DNA of 64,000 bases, from contig CM054167.1 of assembly GCA_028751875.1 (NCBI GenBank), positions 18,715,104 through 18,779,103 on the forward strand, read 5' to 3'. The stretch's first letter is position 1. The number at the start of each line of letters is the position of its first letter. Positions 21,260 to 32,563 of the stretch are shown piece by piece. The notes under the pieces are model-generated. The model was not told the origin of the DNA, did no database searches, and saw only the letters and a program-made list of their open reading frames with translations. The translations under genes and the position numbers were made by a program. Source of the DNA: Rapana venosa. Its lineage: Eukaryota > Mollusca > Gastropoda > Neogastropoda > Muricidae.

Positions 21260-21420
21260 CAATGGGTGACGCAACCAGCATCAACGGACAGAAGGTGGTG
21301 GGGCTGCTGTGTGTGGAGGTAGGGGGACTGAACTGCATAGAACCACTGCTGGTGTCGGCCATACTGGGCCTGCCGCTGGTAGATGGAGACGGCATGGGCA
21401 GAGCCTTCCCTATGGTACAA
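21260..21420 (+). CDS. Hydantoinase fusion gene, exon 10 (DUF917)
   Basis: The acceptor CCTACACAG ends at 21259 and the donor GTAAGC begins at 21421; 161 nt, start phase 1, end phase 0. It encodes GLPLVDGDGMGRAFPMVQ, the most conserved DUF917 motif (D-G-D-x-x-G-R-A-x-P), preceded by GLNCIEPLLVSAILGLP. The Asp/Arg-rich motif probably lines the active site; this is inferred from conservation. Confidence 0.94.
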
Positions 21421-21532
21421 GTAAGCAGCAGTAGTAGCAACAACAACAACAACAGTAACTTGCTTTCAGCTCTGTGTCTTGCTAGTATAGGTCCCATGGG
21501 CCCAGATTTCCTTATGCTACCTTTGAGTATGG

Positions 21533-21832
21533 GGACGGGGTAGCTCAGTGGTCAGAGCACTCGCTTTCCCCCAGCCAAGTTAAGCAGCTTCGAGCAGGGT
21601 TACCACTTGGATGGGTGACAGTGACTGTTTGTGTGCCTTGGCTTCAGTACAGTCTCCCCCAGTTCACCCAGCTGTAAATGTCGACCTGCCCTCTTTAGGG
21701 TCAGGGAAGGTAAAGCAGCGAGGGAGAGGAGATGGGTGCCACCTTCAATATGCTGGCCCCTAGAGAAGTTGAGGTCTCTGATGCCTCGCTCCCTTACAGC
21801 CACATAGGTTATGGGACACCTTTACTATTTTT
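21533..21832 (+). mobile_element. tRNA-derived SINE (family D), near full
   Basis: The head GGGTAGCTCAGTGGTCAGAG is followed by the same body as 14,545-14,840, ending with GTTATGGGACACCTTTACTA. Confidence 0.8.
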
Positions 21833-22079
21833 TTTACCTTTGAGTAACATTGACAACGATAATAACTTGCTTTCAGTGGGGGCCAGATTTCCTTTTGCTA
21901 CCTTGAGTAACGTTGACAATCGCAGGTTTGAAAAGGTCCATTCACAGTCACAGGGGTTTTTTTCTTTCTTTTTTTTCCCCATTCCTTGGCTAGCGCTCCA
22001 AGGTTTTCCTATGGCGAGATTTTTGCTTCTTCCCCTACCATTTAGGTATCCGCATTCCATCTTTGAGGGTGGTTTCTAA

Positions 22080-22320
22080 ACACGACACCGGTGTGCATGC
22101 ATTTTCTAAAAATTTTGTCGTCCGTTCCTACTGGCGGAACAGTTTTTTAATGTATGCGCAAGGTTTTGTGCACACAGGGCCTTGGTTTATAGTCTCATCC
22201 GAAGGACTATGACATTCAGTTTGATTTTTTTCCATCTATTTGATTTTTTTCCATCTATCTGGGAAGAAAGGGCAAATCTGGGAATCAAACCCAGAACCTC
22301 AGGTTTATTTGTTAACAAGT
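22080..22320 (-). mobile_element. Diverged SINE family alpha relative
   Basis: Shares AGTCTCATCCGAAGGACTA and TTTGTCGTCCGTTCCTACTG but has many gaps. It continues into a block with GGGAATCAAACCCAGAAC, an inverted B-box-like end. Similar to 27,910-28,165. Confidence 0.6.
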
Positions 22321-22770
22321 TTGAATATATCTAAGTTCGGTAGTGTTTACATTCCATATGTAGACCCAGTGGGTTGAGCTTCTCCTTAACTTCATGTAAA
22401 GATAAAAGATAACACCAAATTACTAATACGAAAAAGATCAGTATATCTATGTTTAGATTTTCATGTTCATGATGAGTTCATGTGTCGAGTCTTCTGTGTG
22501 TGTTCTGCCTAAAAGTAATAGTAATGAGTTTAAATAGATCGATACATTGCTGCATTCATGTATTATGCAAAATCCAGTATTCTTACCGTGTCGACTTTAT
22601 GGACTTACCCCATCATGAATCAATCAAAAGTCAAGTCAAGTCAAAAAACACTTGAATCATCCCATGAAGAGCAATTACAATACTGACAGGCCCATTGATA
22701 TGAATCACAATCTCAAAATGACACATTTCATACTAGTTTACACACTCCATGATAACTTCAGTTAAAAATA

Positions 22771-22832
<62 letters not shown>

Positions 22833-22962
22833 TGTGACACTGAACATGACCTCGACTCAGGGGAGACAACTGAGGAAAGAAAGTCAACAAATGATTCATT
22901 GTTTAAAGTGATGAGTGATAAGAAAGAAGGATTGTGCACATACACACATGCTCACACCAGCT

Positions 22963-22993
<31 letters not shown>

Positions 22994-23043
22994 ATATATT
23001 TATATTTCATTCCCAGCATTGTGGCCATGCAAAAAGACTTCAT
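22320..23043 (+). other. Intron 10 middle with (CA)n and (TA)n
   Basis: No gene recognised. It contains a 57-nt (CA)n at about 22,771-22,827 and (TA)n runs at about 22,964-23,003. Confidence 0.7.
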
Positions 23044-23204
23044 AATGGACACTATAGTTGAGTGGTTAAGACCATTTGACTTCAGTCCCTGGATCCATGA
23101 AGCCACGAGTTCAAATCTCAGTGTCTGTGAATGGCTAATCAAGGATGGGGATTTTTAACAATCTCCCACGTCAAACTTCAAGTGCAGACCTGCCAGTGCC
23201 TCAA
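23044..23204 (+). mobile_element. tRNA-like SINE (family C)
   Basis: The head GGACACTATAGTTGAGTGGT matches the copy at 20,020; B-box-like GAGTTCAAATCTC follows. Confidence 0.6.
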
Positions 23205-23515
23205 TTCTCTTCTTATCCCCACCTTCTGGAAATTCTGTGTCAGAAATTTCCTCTTTTCCATCACACTCTTTGTTGTTTCTGCCTTGTTCCTTTTCTTCCT
23301 GTCACCACCTCCTTGTCTATTTTCTGACTTCTTGGTCCATTCTCCTGCCCTTTTTTTTTCCCCCAGAAAGACTTAATAAAAGAACAATTCTCTCTCGTGC
23401 CGAAAGTCGGATGCGCTGGGCCTGATTCGTCAGGCGTGTCAGCAGGATGCATTTTCGCTCGTGTAATGGACAACCTGTGTAGTTTCTGTGTGAGCGTTGG
23501 ACGAAGAAGAAGAAT
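23205..23515 (-). repeat. Repeat family G copy ending 16 nt before exon 11
   Basis: Inverse of the 870-1,190 repeat (CTTATCCCCACCTTCTGGAA through GTGTGAGCGTTGGACGAAG). Exon 11 follows almost at once, as with the SINE beside exon 3. Confidence 0.7.
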
Positions 23516-23531
23516 TGGTTTTGTGGTGCAG

Positions 23532-23737
23532 ATGTTTCTGCCCTTCATCCACGGGGAGAAGCCCTACCCCACAGCCATGGTGGATGACAAAGGGCGGAGG
23601 GCGGTGATTCTGCATTCGGACACGGCGCGCAAGGTGGAGGACCATTTCCGCAACGTGTCCATACAGATGGGGTCGGCGGCTGGCTTGGCCGTGGCTCCGG
23701 TCAGAGCAGGCGTGGTCAAGGAGAGCACCATTCTCAG
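23532..23737 (+). CDS. Hydantoinase fusion gene, exon 11 (DUF917)
   Basis: The acceptor TTGTGGTGCAG ends at 23531 and the donor CTCAG/GTGTGT follows 23737; 206 nt, phase 0 to 2. It encodes MFLPFIHGEKPYPTAMVDDK and MGSAAGLAVAPVRAGVVK, matching the middle of DUF917. The open frame upstream of the acceptor is repeat sequence and is not included. Confidence 0.9.
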
Positions 23738-23771
23738 GTGTGTTTCAGTGTTTTGGGCTTGTTGTGGGTTT

Positions 23772-24066
23772 TTTTGGCTTCGGATGAGACTATAAACCGA
23801 GGCCCCGTGTGCGAAGAACGCATGCAGAACATCTTGCGCACACGTTAAACCCTGTTCCGCTTTTCGAAAGAGTAGGCCATCGTGTGCCGGCGGGAACGGA
23901 TGACAAAATTTACGAAACCGCATACACACGGGGGACTGGATGTAAAAAAAAGTACATGAGTGCTTATTCCATTGTCCTCGATTAAAAAAAAAAAGTCATC
24001 TGAGCGCTTCTGATTTGTAACTTTACAAGATTCAGCGCTATATAAATTCCAGACATTATTATTATT
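23772..24066 (+). mobile_element. 5'-truncated SINE alpha plus CR1/L2-like LINE 3' end
   Basis: CTTCGGATGAGACTATAAAC through CTTATTCCATTGTCCTCGAT is the SINE body; AGCGCTATATAAATTCCAGA and a short (ATT)n follow. The same pair, in the same order, recurs at 25,950-26,142. Confidence 0.75.
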
Positions 24067-25205
24067 TTTTTTATTTTTTTTTTTAAATATATATATATAT
24101 ATATATACACACACCATGTGTAAGTCACGGCAGATTTCTCTGCGTGAAATTCGGGCTGCTGTCTCTTGGGAGAGCGTGTCTCCACAAGAGCAGCGCACAG
24201 CTGTCCGTTCCCCCCCTGTTTCTAGACAAATAAAATTCCCAATTAAATTGGTATCAGTTTCCCCACTTTCAAGTGTCTGCATGATTATGTATAAACTAAT
24301 GTGTATACCGGCCCGCTTCTGTAAGTGTGAGGAAGAGTGTCTGTCACCTCACAAGAGCAGAAAAAGAGTGGGAGGAAAAATTTGCAGACATTTATTTATG
24401 CTTGTAATGCTTATGAAATCTCACCTGTCTCACCTCATCTGTCGACATCACCAGGTTGGTTGTTAGCTTTAGCCGCTGCACCCAGTGACGCCAACATGAT
24501 CCTCCTTCCTTCTCCATTTGTTCCAGTCTTTGCTGGCTCTGCTGACTTCATTGATTCTTGTACCACCTATAAAGTCTTTTATCATTATTGTAACAGAGTA
24601 GACATATTCGATGTCCCATCTCTGCACAATCTCGGGTATATAATCCCACCTCTGACACCATTTGTAACAGAGTGAACATATTTGATGTCCCATCTCCGCA
24701 CAACCAACCCCCCCCCCCCCCCCCCCCCCAGGTACAAGGTACAGTTTCACAGTAAGGATGTGGCCTCTTTAAAGAGGCTGCTTAAAGTCTACCCATCACA
24801 TGTATGCAAAGTGCTTGCGATGGATGGTTTTCAACTACCACCCAAGGAAACGGCGCTGCACAATTTGCAGGTGTATCCCAAAATAGTAACACGTCGTTCT
24901 GATTGCATGACAGGAAATCTAATTACCGCACTATCCCTTCTTTTTTTTTCTCCATTCCTTGGCTAGAGCTCCAAGGTTCACCGATAGTGAGATTTAGCGT
25001 ATGGGTGGTGCTGCTCTTGTGGCAACACACTCTTCCCGGGCAGAGCAGTCCGAATTTTGTGCAGAGAAATCTGCCGTGACCTAAAGTGGGTGTAAAAAAA
25101 TTTCTTAAAAAATTTTTTTTTTTTTCAAAGATGCACGTTTTGCCCACCATGAAGGTGGCCACGTTCAGGAATAAAAAGTCTTATACCAGCGATCGAACGT
25201 TTCAG

Positions 25206-25497
25206 GTCCTACTCCGCGCGTGGGCAATCGGCAACAGCATTCTGCGAGCCCGACAGCAAAAAAGAGGGGGCCCCATTGCAGGCTCTGATGAAGGTGGAGG
25301 ACGCCAGGGCTCGTTGTGGCAAAATCTGCGACGTCATCCGCGAAACGACCGGCGCCTTCAACTTTGGCCGTGTGCACATCGAGGGCGTGGCCTATGACCC
25401 TGCAGGGTTGGAGCAGAAGACGGCTGACAGCGGAGAGTTTGATGCATCTGGTGCTGAACTTCCAGAAAGAGAATCTGATCGTCAGGCACAGGACGAG
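25206..25497 (+). pseudogene. Frameshifted second copy of hydantoinase exon 12
   Basis: The acceptor TTTCAG and the end GACGAG/GTTTAA align base for base with exon 12 at 29,555-29,849. The exon body has at least five small indels: a lost C near the start, extra A and G in a homopolymer stretch, losses in the GCGCTCGTTGTGGGC and CCGGGAGAG regions, and a lost T before the end. Any of them breaks the frame. It lies in the intron between exons 11 and 12. It could be a decayed tandem exon duplicate or an unpolished duplicate haplotype left in the assembly. The indels concentrate in homopolymers, which favours the second. Confidence 0.85.
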
Positions 25498-25661
25498 GTT
25501 TAAACCCCGTGCTGTTGTATGTTTTTGAAGTCTGGAAAGGGTTTTTGTTTTTTTTTGGGGGGGAAGGGTGGGTGAAAGTTTTTAGAAGTAGAAGCAGACT
25601 CTTGTAATGTTAAGAATTAATAACACTTATGGTAACAAGTAAAAAAAAAAGTAAAGGTAAA

Positions 25662-25920
25662 GGAGTCCCATAACCCATAAGGGGCGTAGGGGAGTGAGGC
25701 GTCAGAGACCTCACTTCTCTAGGGCCAGCATATTGAGGGGGCGCCCATCTCCTCTCCCTCACTGCTTTACCTTCCCTGACCCTAAAGAGGGCAGGTACCC
25801 ATTTACAGCTGGGTGAACTGGGGGAACTGTACTGAAGCCAAGGTGCGCAAACGGTCGCCCATCCAACTGGTAACCACGCTCGACGCTGCTTAACTTGGCT
25901 GGGGGAAAGCGAGTTGTAAC
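25662..25920 (-). mobile_element. tRNA-derived SINE (family D) in duplicated block A
   Basis: Inverse of 14,545-14,840, ending GGGGGAAAGCGAGT. The orthologous copy in block B is at 30,005-30,265, so it was inserted before the duplication. Confidence 0.8.
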
Positions 25921-25949
25921 AAGTATGGCACACAAAAGAAAAAAAAATG

Positions 25950-26142
25950 TGCTTCGGTGGGAACGGATGACAAAATTTACGAAACCGCATACACACGGGG
26001 GACTGGATATAAAAAAAGCACATGAGTGCTTATTTCATTGTCCTCGATTAAAAACAAAATGTCATCTGAGCGCTTTGATTTGTAACTTTACAAGATTCAG
26101 TGCTATATAAATTCCAGACATGATTATTATTATTATTATTAA
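25950..26142 (+). mobile_element. SINE alpha tail and CR1/L2-like LINE 3' end (second copy of pair)
   Basis: GGGAACGGATGACAAAATTT through TTCATTGTCCTCGATT, then GTGCTATATAAATTCCAGAC and (ATT)n. Part of the x2 segment of the duplication. Confidence 0.75.
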
Positions 26143-26150
26143 TTAAAAAA

Positions 26151-26199
<49 letters not shown>

Positions 26200-26203
<4 letters not shown>

Positions 26204-26803
26204 CACCATGAGTAAGTCACGGCAGATTTCTCTGCGTGAAATTCGGGCTGCACTCTGTGGGGAGAGCGCATCTCCCCAAGAGCAGCGCACAGCTGTCAGT
26301 TTCCCTCCACTTTCAGCTGCTCTGGGTGGCTATTCAGCCCAGCCCATTCCAGCCCAGCCCAGCTGGTGCTAACTACAGCAGGAACTGACCACCACACTTG
26401 GACTGACTAGGTCATAGTTAAGGGGTGTGCTGAATTTAGCACTCTTGACTGAGTGATGTTGGGATTTGTGCACTGCGAGGGTGACCCCCTTTTTTTTTTT
26501 TTTTTTCTTGTCTGCGACTGTATTTTGTTTCCCTACCAGAGTGGCTTTTTTTGCTACAGAATTTTGCCAGAGACAGCTCTTTTGTTGCCGTGGGTTCTTT
26601 ACTTGCGCTGAATAATTATTTGAAAGACACGGGACCTCGGGTTCATCGTCTCATCTGAAAGACTAGTACCTATACAGCCACTCATGGTCAAATGGATGGG
26701 GGGTGGGGAGGGGGGGGGGGAAATTTCGGGCCCAAACAGGGATTGAACCTGGAGTTTTCGCTTACTAGGCAGGCGCATTGCCTCTATACCACCCATTCAC
26801 CCT
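26200..26803 (-). mobile_element. tRNA-headed SINE (family I)
   Basis: At the right end, read on the minus strand, a tRNA-like head (GGTGGTATAGAGGCAATGCG, B-box-like GGTTCAATCC) is followed by a body containing CTTTCAGATGAGACGATGAA-type sequence. It then reaches the block shared with 1,628-1,800. A relative lies at 38,250-38,490. Confidence 0.65.
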
Positions 26804-27191
26804 TTAAAAAAAAAAAAAGGTCAGACTCGATGTTATCTATCATATGCATCTTTACAGCAATCAGAAATTCTTGCAAATAACTCGCATGTCAAAGAATGTA
26901 AATTACTTTTTTATTTATTTATCATTTTTGTATGGGGTACAAGTCATCCTTGTGCTTACTTGAAACTTACTTGTATTATGATGATTATTATTATTATTGT
27001 TATTATTATTAGCATAATGTATGTAGTTTTTGGTTGGTTGGGTGGGTTGGTGGGTTTTTTTGTTGTTTTTTTTGTTCCACAGCTAAGAGGTCTGCGGTTT
27101 ACCTATGGTGAGAATTTTGCGTGTGTGACCGTTGTTTTCTTCCTTCTCCACCACCATTTAGGGAGCCGCATTCCGACTTCAGGGATGGTGT
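26804..27191 (+). other. Intron 11, AT-rich part
   Basis: Short (ATT)-type runs near 26,980-27,010 and a fragment near 27,080-27,190 with CAGCTAAGAGGTCTGCGGTT. No coding sequence recognised. Confidence 0.5.
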
Positions 27192-27909
27192 TTAACCACT
27201 AGACTGCCTTACCCCAGAAATTTTCCGGGGCTAAACATGCACCCTATATGCCTACAACCCGGAAAATTTCCGGGGTGTTGAACCGAAGTAAGCAAGCCAG
27301 CTTCCTTGACTACAGTTAAAGGGAAAGAACTCCAAAATTAATGGAGATCACTTTCCTGTTGCTTGGCTACATCCAGCTGCAAAAACCGTGGCAAAAACGA
27401 TCGTTTTTTAGCTTGTATTTTGTGGTTTTTTTGCATGACTGCTTGGGAAGTTCTTGTTCAAAATGGCTGACACTTCTTGTTGAAGGCATCAAGAACTTTA
27501 CACAGCTGTATAAGTGGCAAATAAAACTGTAGATTTACCTAACAGTGATGAAAACCATCGTGTATGATTCAGGAAATAGTGCATTTAAAAAACAATGATT
27601 AAGATTTGGCCTGGACTTATGTTTGATGTTATTGAGATGGGGGGTACTCAGAATGAAAGTGGTGATGAAGAAGGTGTATTTTTTGTTGATTTTTTACATT
27701 TTTAATATATTTTCGCAGTGAAATATCATGCTAACTCATTTGAGCTTGTCTCGAAGTAATCTACGATATATATACTGTAATTGGGTAGACTATTAGGAAT
27801 ATTCATGTAGTAGTTTCTGAGTAAGAGGGATATGAACATAGCAGTGGTACATAAGAATATTATTCCCCAGCATATAGGGTGCACTTGCACTGGGCAGTTA
27901 AGAGGTTAA
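27192..27909. mobile_element. TTAA-flanked non-autonomous DNA transposon, copy 2
   Basis: The 718-bp copy of 8,942-9,657 is roughly 90% identical by eye, with the same CCACTAGACTGCC and GGCAGTTAAGAGG ends and TTAA on both sides. It lies in the y segment, between the two duplicated blocks. Confidence 0.78.
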
Positions 27910-28165
27910 ACACAACACCTGTTTGCATGAGTTGGGTGTTTTTTTTAAATGTTGTCATCCGTTCCTACTAGCACAAAATGGCCTACTCTTGCCAAAGGTG
28001 GAACAGGTTTTTAATGTGTGTGTGTGCAAGATGTTCTGCATGTATTTGCCTACAGGGCCTTGGTTTATCGTCTTTTCTGAAGGACTTTGATGTCAGTTTG
28101 ATTTTTTTCATTAAACTAGGACGAAAGGGCAGGGCCAGGAAACAAACCCAGAACCCCCTTCCTTC
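27910..28165 (-). mobile_element. Diverged SINE family alpha relative
   Basis: GTTGTCATCCGTTCCTACTA through TCTTTTCTGAAGGACTTTGA; similar to 22,080-22,320. Confidence 0.55.
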
Positions 28166-28397
28166 CACCTTCCTTATATATGCAGTAAATGTTGACAGAT
28201 TATATGAGAAAGAAACTTTAAAAACAAACAAACAAACTGATATTAGTTTCTTCCTGTATTTTTTTGCTGTTTCTTGACCAATAAAATTCCCAACAAAATT
28301 GGTATCAGTTTCCCCCACTTTCAAGTGTCTGCATGATTATGTATAAACAAAATGTGTATGCCGGCCTGCTTCTGTAAGTGTGAGGAAGAGTGTCTTT

Positions 28398-28569
28398 ATA
28401 AGAATAATAATAATAATAATATATGGAATTTATATAGCGCTGAATCTTGTAAAAAAACAAACAAATCGAAGCGCTTGCACTCAATCATTTACAGGCATGC
28501 AACTGTCCTTAAACATAATGAACAACAGATTTCAAAAACCATGCGCGCGCACATATGCACGCACACACA

Positions 28570-28602
<33 letters not shown>

Positions 28603-28686
28603 TCGGAACAACACTTAGAAGGTGAAAGATGCTGTTGAAAATTAGGGACAGATATTTGGGGGGAAAGTCTCAGGTAGGAAATAAGT
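28398..28686 (-). mobile_element. AAT-tailed element inserted in copy B only
   Basis: The insertion is absent from the aligned position in copy A (about 24,335). It is flanked by a direct repeat GTGTCTTT (28,390-28,397 and 28,687-28,694). It carries the TATATAGCGCTGAATCTTGT block and a (CA)n at about 28,559-28,601. The empty site in copy A makes the insertion certain and places it after the duplication. Confidence 0.85.
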
Positions 28687-29554
28687 GTGTCTTTCACCTC
28701 ACAGGAGCAGAAAAAGAGTGGGAGGAAAAATTTGCAGACGTTAATTTATGCTTGTAATGCTTATGAAATCTCACCTGTCTCACCTCATCTGTCGACATCA
28801 CCAGGTTTGTTGTTAGCTTTAGCCGCTGCACCCAGTGACGCCAACATGTTGATCCTCCTTCCTTCTCCATTTGTTCCAGTCTTTGCTGGCTCTGCTGACT
28901 TCATTGATTCTTGTACCACCTATAAAGTCTTTTATTAATATTGTAACAGAGTAGACATATTCGATGTCCCTTCTCTGCACAATCTCGGGTATATAATCCC
29001 ACCTCTGACACCATTTGTAACAGAGTGAACATATTTGATGTCCCATCTCCGCACAACCCCCCCCCCCCTCCTCCCCCCCCAGGTACAAGGTACAGTTTCA
29101 CAGTAAGGATGTGGCCTCTTTAAAGAGGCTGCTTAAAGTCTACCCATCACCATGTATGCAAAGTGCTTGCGATGGATGGTTTTCAACTACCACCCAAGGA
29201 AACGGCGCTGCACAATTTGCAGGTGTATCCCAAAATAGTAACACGTTCTGATTGCATGGGAGGAAATCTAATTACCGCACTATCCCTTTTTTTTTTCTCC
29301 ATTCCTTGGCTAGAGCTCCAAGGTTCACCGATAGTGAGATTTAGCGTATGGGTGGTGCTGCTCTTGTGGCAACACACTCTTCCCGGGCAGAGCAGTCCGA
29401 ATTTTGTGCAGAGAAATCTGCCGTGACCTAAAGTGATGTAAAATATTTCTTTAAAAAAATTTTTTTTTTTCAAAGATGCGACCGTTTTTGCCCACCATGA
29501 AGGTGGCCACGTTCAGGAATAAAAAGTCTTATACTCAGCGATCGAACGTTTCAG

Positions 29555-29849
29555 GTCCTACTCCCGCGCGTGGGCAATCGGCAACAGCATTCTGCGAGCC
29601 CGCCAGCAGAAAGAGGACCCCATGCAGGCTTTGATGAAGGTGGAGGACGCCAGGGCGCTCGTTGTGGGCAAGATCTGCGACGTCATCCGCGAAACGACCG
29701 GCGCCTTCAACTTTGGCCGTGTGCGCATCGAGGGCGTGGCCTATGACCCTGCAGGGTTGGAGCAGAAGACGGCTGACAGCCGGGAGAGTTTGATGCATCT
29801 GGTGCTGAACTTCCAGAACGAGAATCTGATCGTCAGGCACATGGACGAG
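29555..29849 (+). CDS. Hydantoinase fusion gene, exon 12 (DUF917)
   Basis: The acceptor GAACGTTTCAG ends at 29554 and the donor GACGAG/GTCAGA follows 29849; 295 nt, start phase 2, end phase 0, agreeing with exons 11 and 13. It encodes SYSRAWAIGNSILRARQQ, VVGKICDVIRETTGAFNFGR and LVLNFQNENLIVRHMDE. The R-A-x-x-I-G, G-K-I-x-D-V and F-Q-N-E-N-L motifs are typical of the C-terminal half of DUF917. A frameshifted duplicate lies 4.3 kb upstream. Confidence 0.93.
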
Positions 29850-30004
29850 GTCAGAACCCCGTGCTGTTGTATGTTTTTGAAGTCTGGAAGGGTTTTTGTT
29901 TTTTTTGGTGGGGAAGGGTGGGTGAAAGTTTTTAGAAGTAGAAGGCAGACTCTTGTAATGTTAAGAATTGTAACACTTATGTGTAACAAGTAAAAAAAAA
30001 AGTA

Positions 30005-30265
30005 AAGGTAAAGGAGTCCTATAACCTATAAGGTCGTAGGGGAGTGAGGCGTCAGAGACCTCACTTCTCTAGGGCCAGCATATTGAGGGCAGCGCCCATC
30101 TCCTCTCCCTCACTGCTTTACCTTCCCTGACCCTAAAGAGGGCAGGTACCCATTTACAGCTGGGTGAACTGGGGGAACTGTACTGAAGCCAAGGTGCGCA
30201 AACGGTCGCCCATCCAACTGGTAACCACGCTCGACGCTGCTTAACTTGGCTGGGGGAAAGCGAGT
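30005..30265 (-). mobile_element. tRNA-derived SINE (family D) in duplicated block B
   Basis: Orthologue of 25,662-25,920, with the head at the right end (inverted GCTGGGGGAAAGCGAG). Confidence 0.8.
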
Positions 30266-30429
30266 GTAACAAGTATGGGCACACAAAAGAAAAAAGATTG
30301 TGCTTACAGGGCTGGGTACAGGATGTTCATTCTGCAGTGTTATTTTCACAAAATAGAATAGATGACATCCTTTGCACAGGTTTGTTTTTCTTTTGCTTAA
30401 TATGTCTACATAATTAATAATACATGATT

Positions 30430-30690
30430 GATTTTTATCCCTGGGGTTAACATCGGTGCAGACTACACTCTCCTCAAAAGTCCTTCGGATGAGACTACAA
30501 ACTGAGGCCCTGTGTACAAACGCACGCAGAATGTCTTGCGCACACATTAAAATCCTGTTCCGCTTTTCGGAAGAGTAGGCTATTGTATGCCGCTGGAAAC
30601 AGATGACAAAATTTACAAAACCGCATACACACAGGGACTGAATGTCAAAAAGCATATAAGCGCTTATTCCATTATCCTCGATATAAAAGA
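30430..30690 (+). mobile_element. SINE family alpha, 5' truncated
   Basis: CCCTGGGGTTAACATCGGTG through TTATTCCATTATCCTCGATA, followed by an A/T-rich tail with AATAAAT words. Confidence 0.78.
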
Positions 30691-30892
30691 ATAAATAACA
30701 AAATAAAAAAATAAAAAATACATAATACGAATTGCACTTATTTTTTTCTGACCATGTTTTATTGAGATTTGTACTGTGTATAGTGGATGGTTTTTTTTCT
30801 TTTTATAAACAAGATTTTAAAAACAAAAACAAAGAATTAAAAAAAAATGAACTGAATTTTTTCTCTCTTGGAAATCAGTAAATTGAGTATGA

Positions 30893-32435
30893 ATCTATCT
30901 ATCTATCTATCTGTCCCGTAGTCTGACAACCATGGGGGCACCCTCAAAGACTCAACAACCAGTTCCCTCCATTCCTCTCTCTGTTCTGCCTTTCTCAGGG
31001 TTTTGTTGAGTTCTAGGCCTGTCCATTCGCTGATGTTATCCTCCCAGCTCTTCCTTGGTCTGCCTCTTCTTCTTCCTCCTTGGACAGTGCCTTGTAAAAC
31101 TGTCTTTGCAAGTCCTTTGGATCTTGTGACATGCCCATACCATTTAAGTTTACGCTTTTTCACGATCGTTAGAAGGTTCTCATAGGGTCCAATGGTTTGC
31201 TGGATTCTGTTATGCACGCTTTCATTGCTTATGTGGTCTTTGTAGGAGATGCCAAGGAGTCTCCGAAAGCATCTCATCTCCACCGCCTGTACTCTTCTCT
31301 CCAAATCTGCAGCCAGGGTCCATGATTCACAGGCATACAGAAATATGGATATGACAAGGGAGCGCATTAGTCTGATCTTGGAGATAAGTGAGATATTTTT
31401 ATCTCTCCAGATGGTGTTTTGACAAAGCTGTTATTGTCTGTGCAGTCCTGCATACTACTTCTGGCTTGGATCCCTGGTCTGATACAATGGCTCCCAGGTA
31501 CTTGAAGCTTTGAACTGTTTCCAGCTTCTGGTCATTAACCCTGATATCAGTGCTAATGCCGTTGGTGTTATTAGTCATCAGTTTGGTGTTCTCTGCACTG
31601 ATTTCCATGCCGTATATTTTGGAGGCCTTATTCAAGTGTTCTGTTAGGCTGGCAAGCTCTTTTTCTGATCCTGCTATTCCATCAATGTCATCTGCGAAGC
31701 GGAGGTTTGTGATCGTTCTGCCACCAATGCTGACTGATCCTTCATGATGTTCCAGTGCATCAGCCATGATTCTCTCAAGGAAGATGTTGAAAAGAGTGGG
31801 TGAGAGTAGACAGCCCTGCCTTACTCCAACTGTTGTTCGAAACCATTCTCCAATGTTGTTGTTGTAGTACACTGCACTGGTGGCCTCGCTGTACAGCTGT
31901 TTGATGACTCTGATCAGGTTTGCATTGATGCTGTACAAATTCATGGTTGCCCACAAAGCTGCATGCCACACCCTGTCAAATGCCTTCTTAAAATCGATAA
32001 ATACGTGGTAAAGGTCTTGTTGATGTTGAAGGTACCGCTCACATAGTATTTCTGAGGTTGAATATCTGTTCTGTTGTGCTGCGCCCTGCTCTGAAACCTG
32101 CTTGTTCCTCAGCAATGATGTCTCTGCTTGTGGCTTCAGTCTATTCAATATTATCTGCAGCATGACCTTGCTTGGGTGGCATATGAGGCTGATTGTGCGG
32201 TAATTATGGCATTGTTGTAGATTTCCTTTCTTGGGGAGGGTGAGGATGAGTGACTGTGTCCATGGTGTTGGCCATTTTCCTGTCTGCCAGATCTTGTTGC
32301 AGATTCTTAGTAGGGTGCTGATCATGGCTTCCCCTCCAGCTTGAACCAACTCAGCTTTGTTTTTGGAGAGCACTGAAGAAAAAGACTTGATAGTAATTGA
32401 AGAGATTTTGTACACGCTTTCTGCCCTGTTCTGAT
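30893..32435 (-). mobile_element. 5'-truncated LINE with reverse transcriptase, (GATA)n tail, frameshifted
   Basis: The minus strand encodes a non-LTR reverse transcriptase in two main frames (31,399-32,415 and 30,903-31,367). Recognisable are the fingers segment LPKKGNLQQCHNYRTISLI, motif A FIDFKKAFDRVWH, VGVRQGCLLSPTLFNIFLE, and motif C FADDID. Next come the C-terminal ACESWTL, RRLLGISYKDHISNE and HVTR...GRPRKSW region, where the WYGHVTR segment is followed by a Gly/Arg-rich stretch. A frameshift separates the two parts near 31,380. There is no 3' UTR: the stop codon lies inside the (GATA)n tail at 30,893-30,913. It is antisense in intron 12. The clade is not assigned. Confidence 0.88.
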
Positions 32436-32563
32436 TTAATTGAGAAAACTACATTAAAAAAAATTTTTTTTTTAATTTTCCTTTTTTGGTTGTTTTTTTT
32501 TTTTGTTGTGTGTTGCATTTGGTGGGTTTTTTAACACCCATTGTTCTGCTTGGTGGTTGACAG

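Larger units (their letters stand above)
23890..26300 (+). repeat. Duplicated block, copy A with flank (partner 28,262-30,305)
   Basis: The segment 24,215-25,955 matches 28,262-30,305 at what looks like well over 90% identity. In addition 23,890-24,210 matches 25,955-26,300. The order is x1-A-x2-y-B, with y (26,300-28,262) present only before B. This fits a tandem duplication followed by loss or gain of y. Copy A has many 1-2 nt indels relative to B. Confidence 0.88.
28262..30305 (+). repeat. Duplicated block, copy B, carrying intact exon 12
   Basis: Partner of 24,215-25,955. It differs by an inserted element at 28,398-28,686 and by small substitutions and indels. The exon in this copy is intact. 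Confidence 0.88.

Noticed and set aside
24682..29426. Open frame with VLAMDGFQLPPKETALHNLQV-type sequence after a poly-C tract, in both duplicated blocks
   Set aside because: No similarity to the DUF917 protein, and phases fit exon 11 to exon 12 directly. It is present twice only because the block is duplicated.
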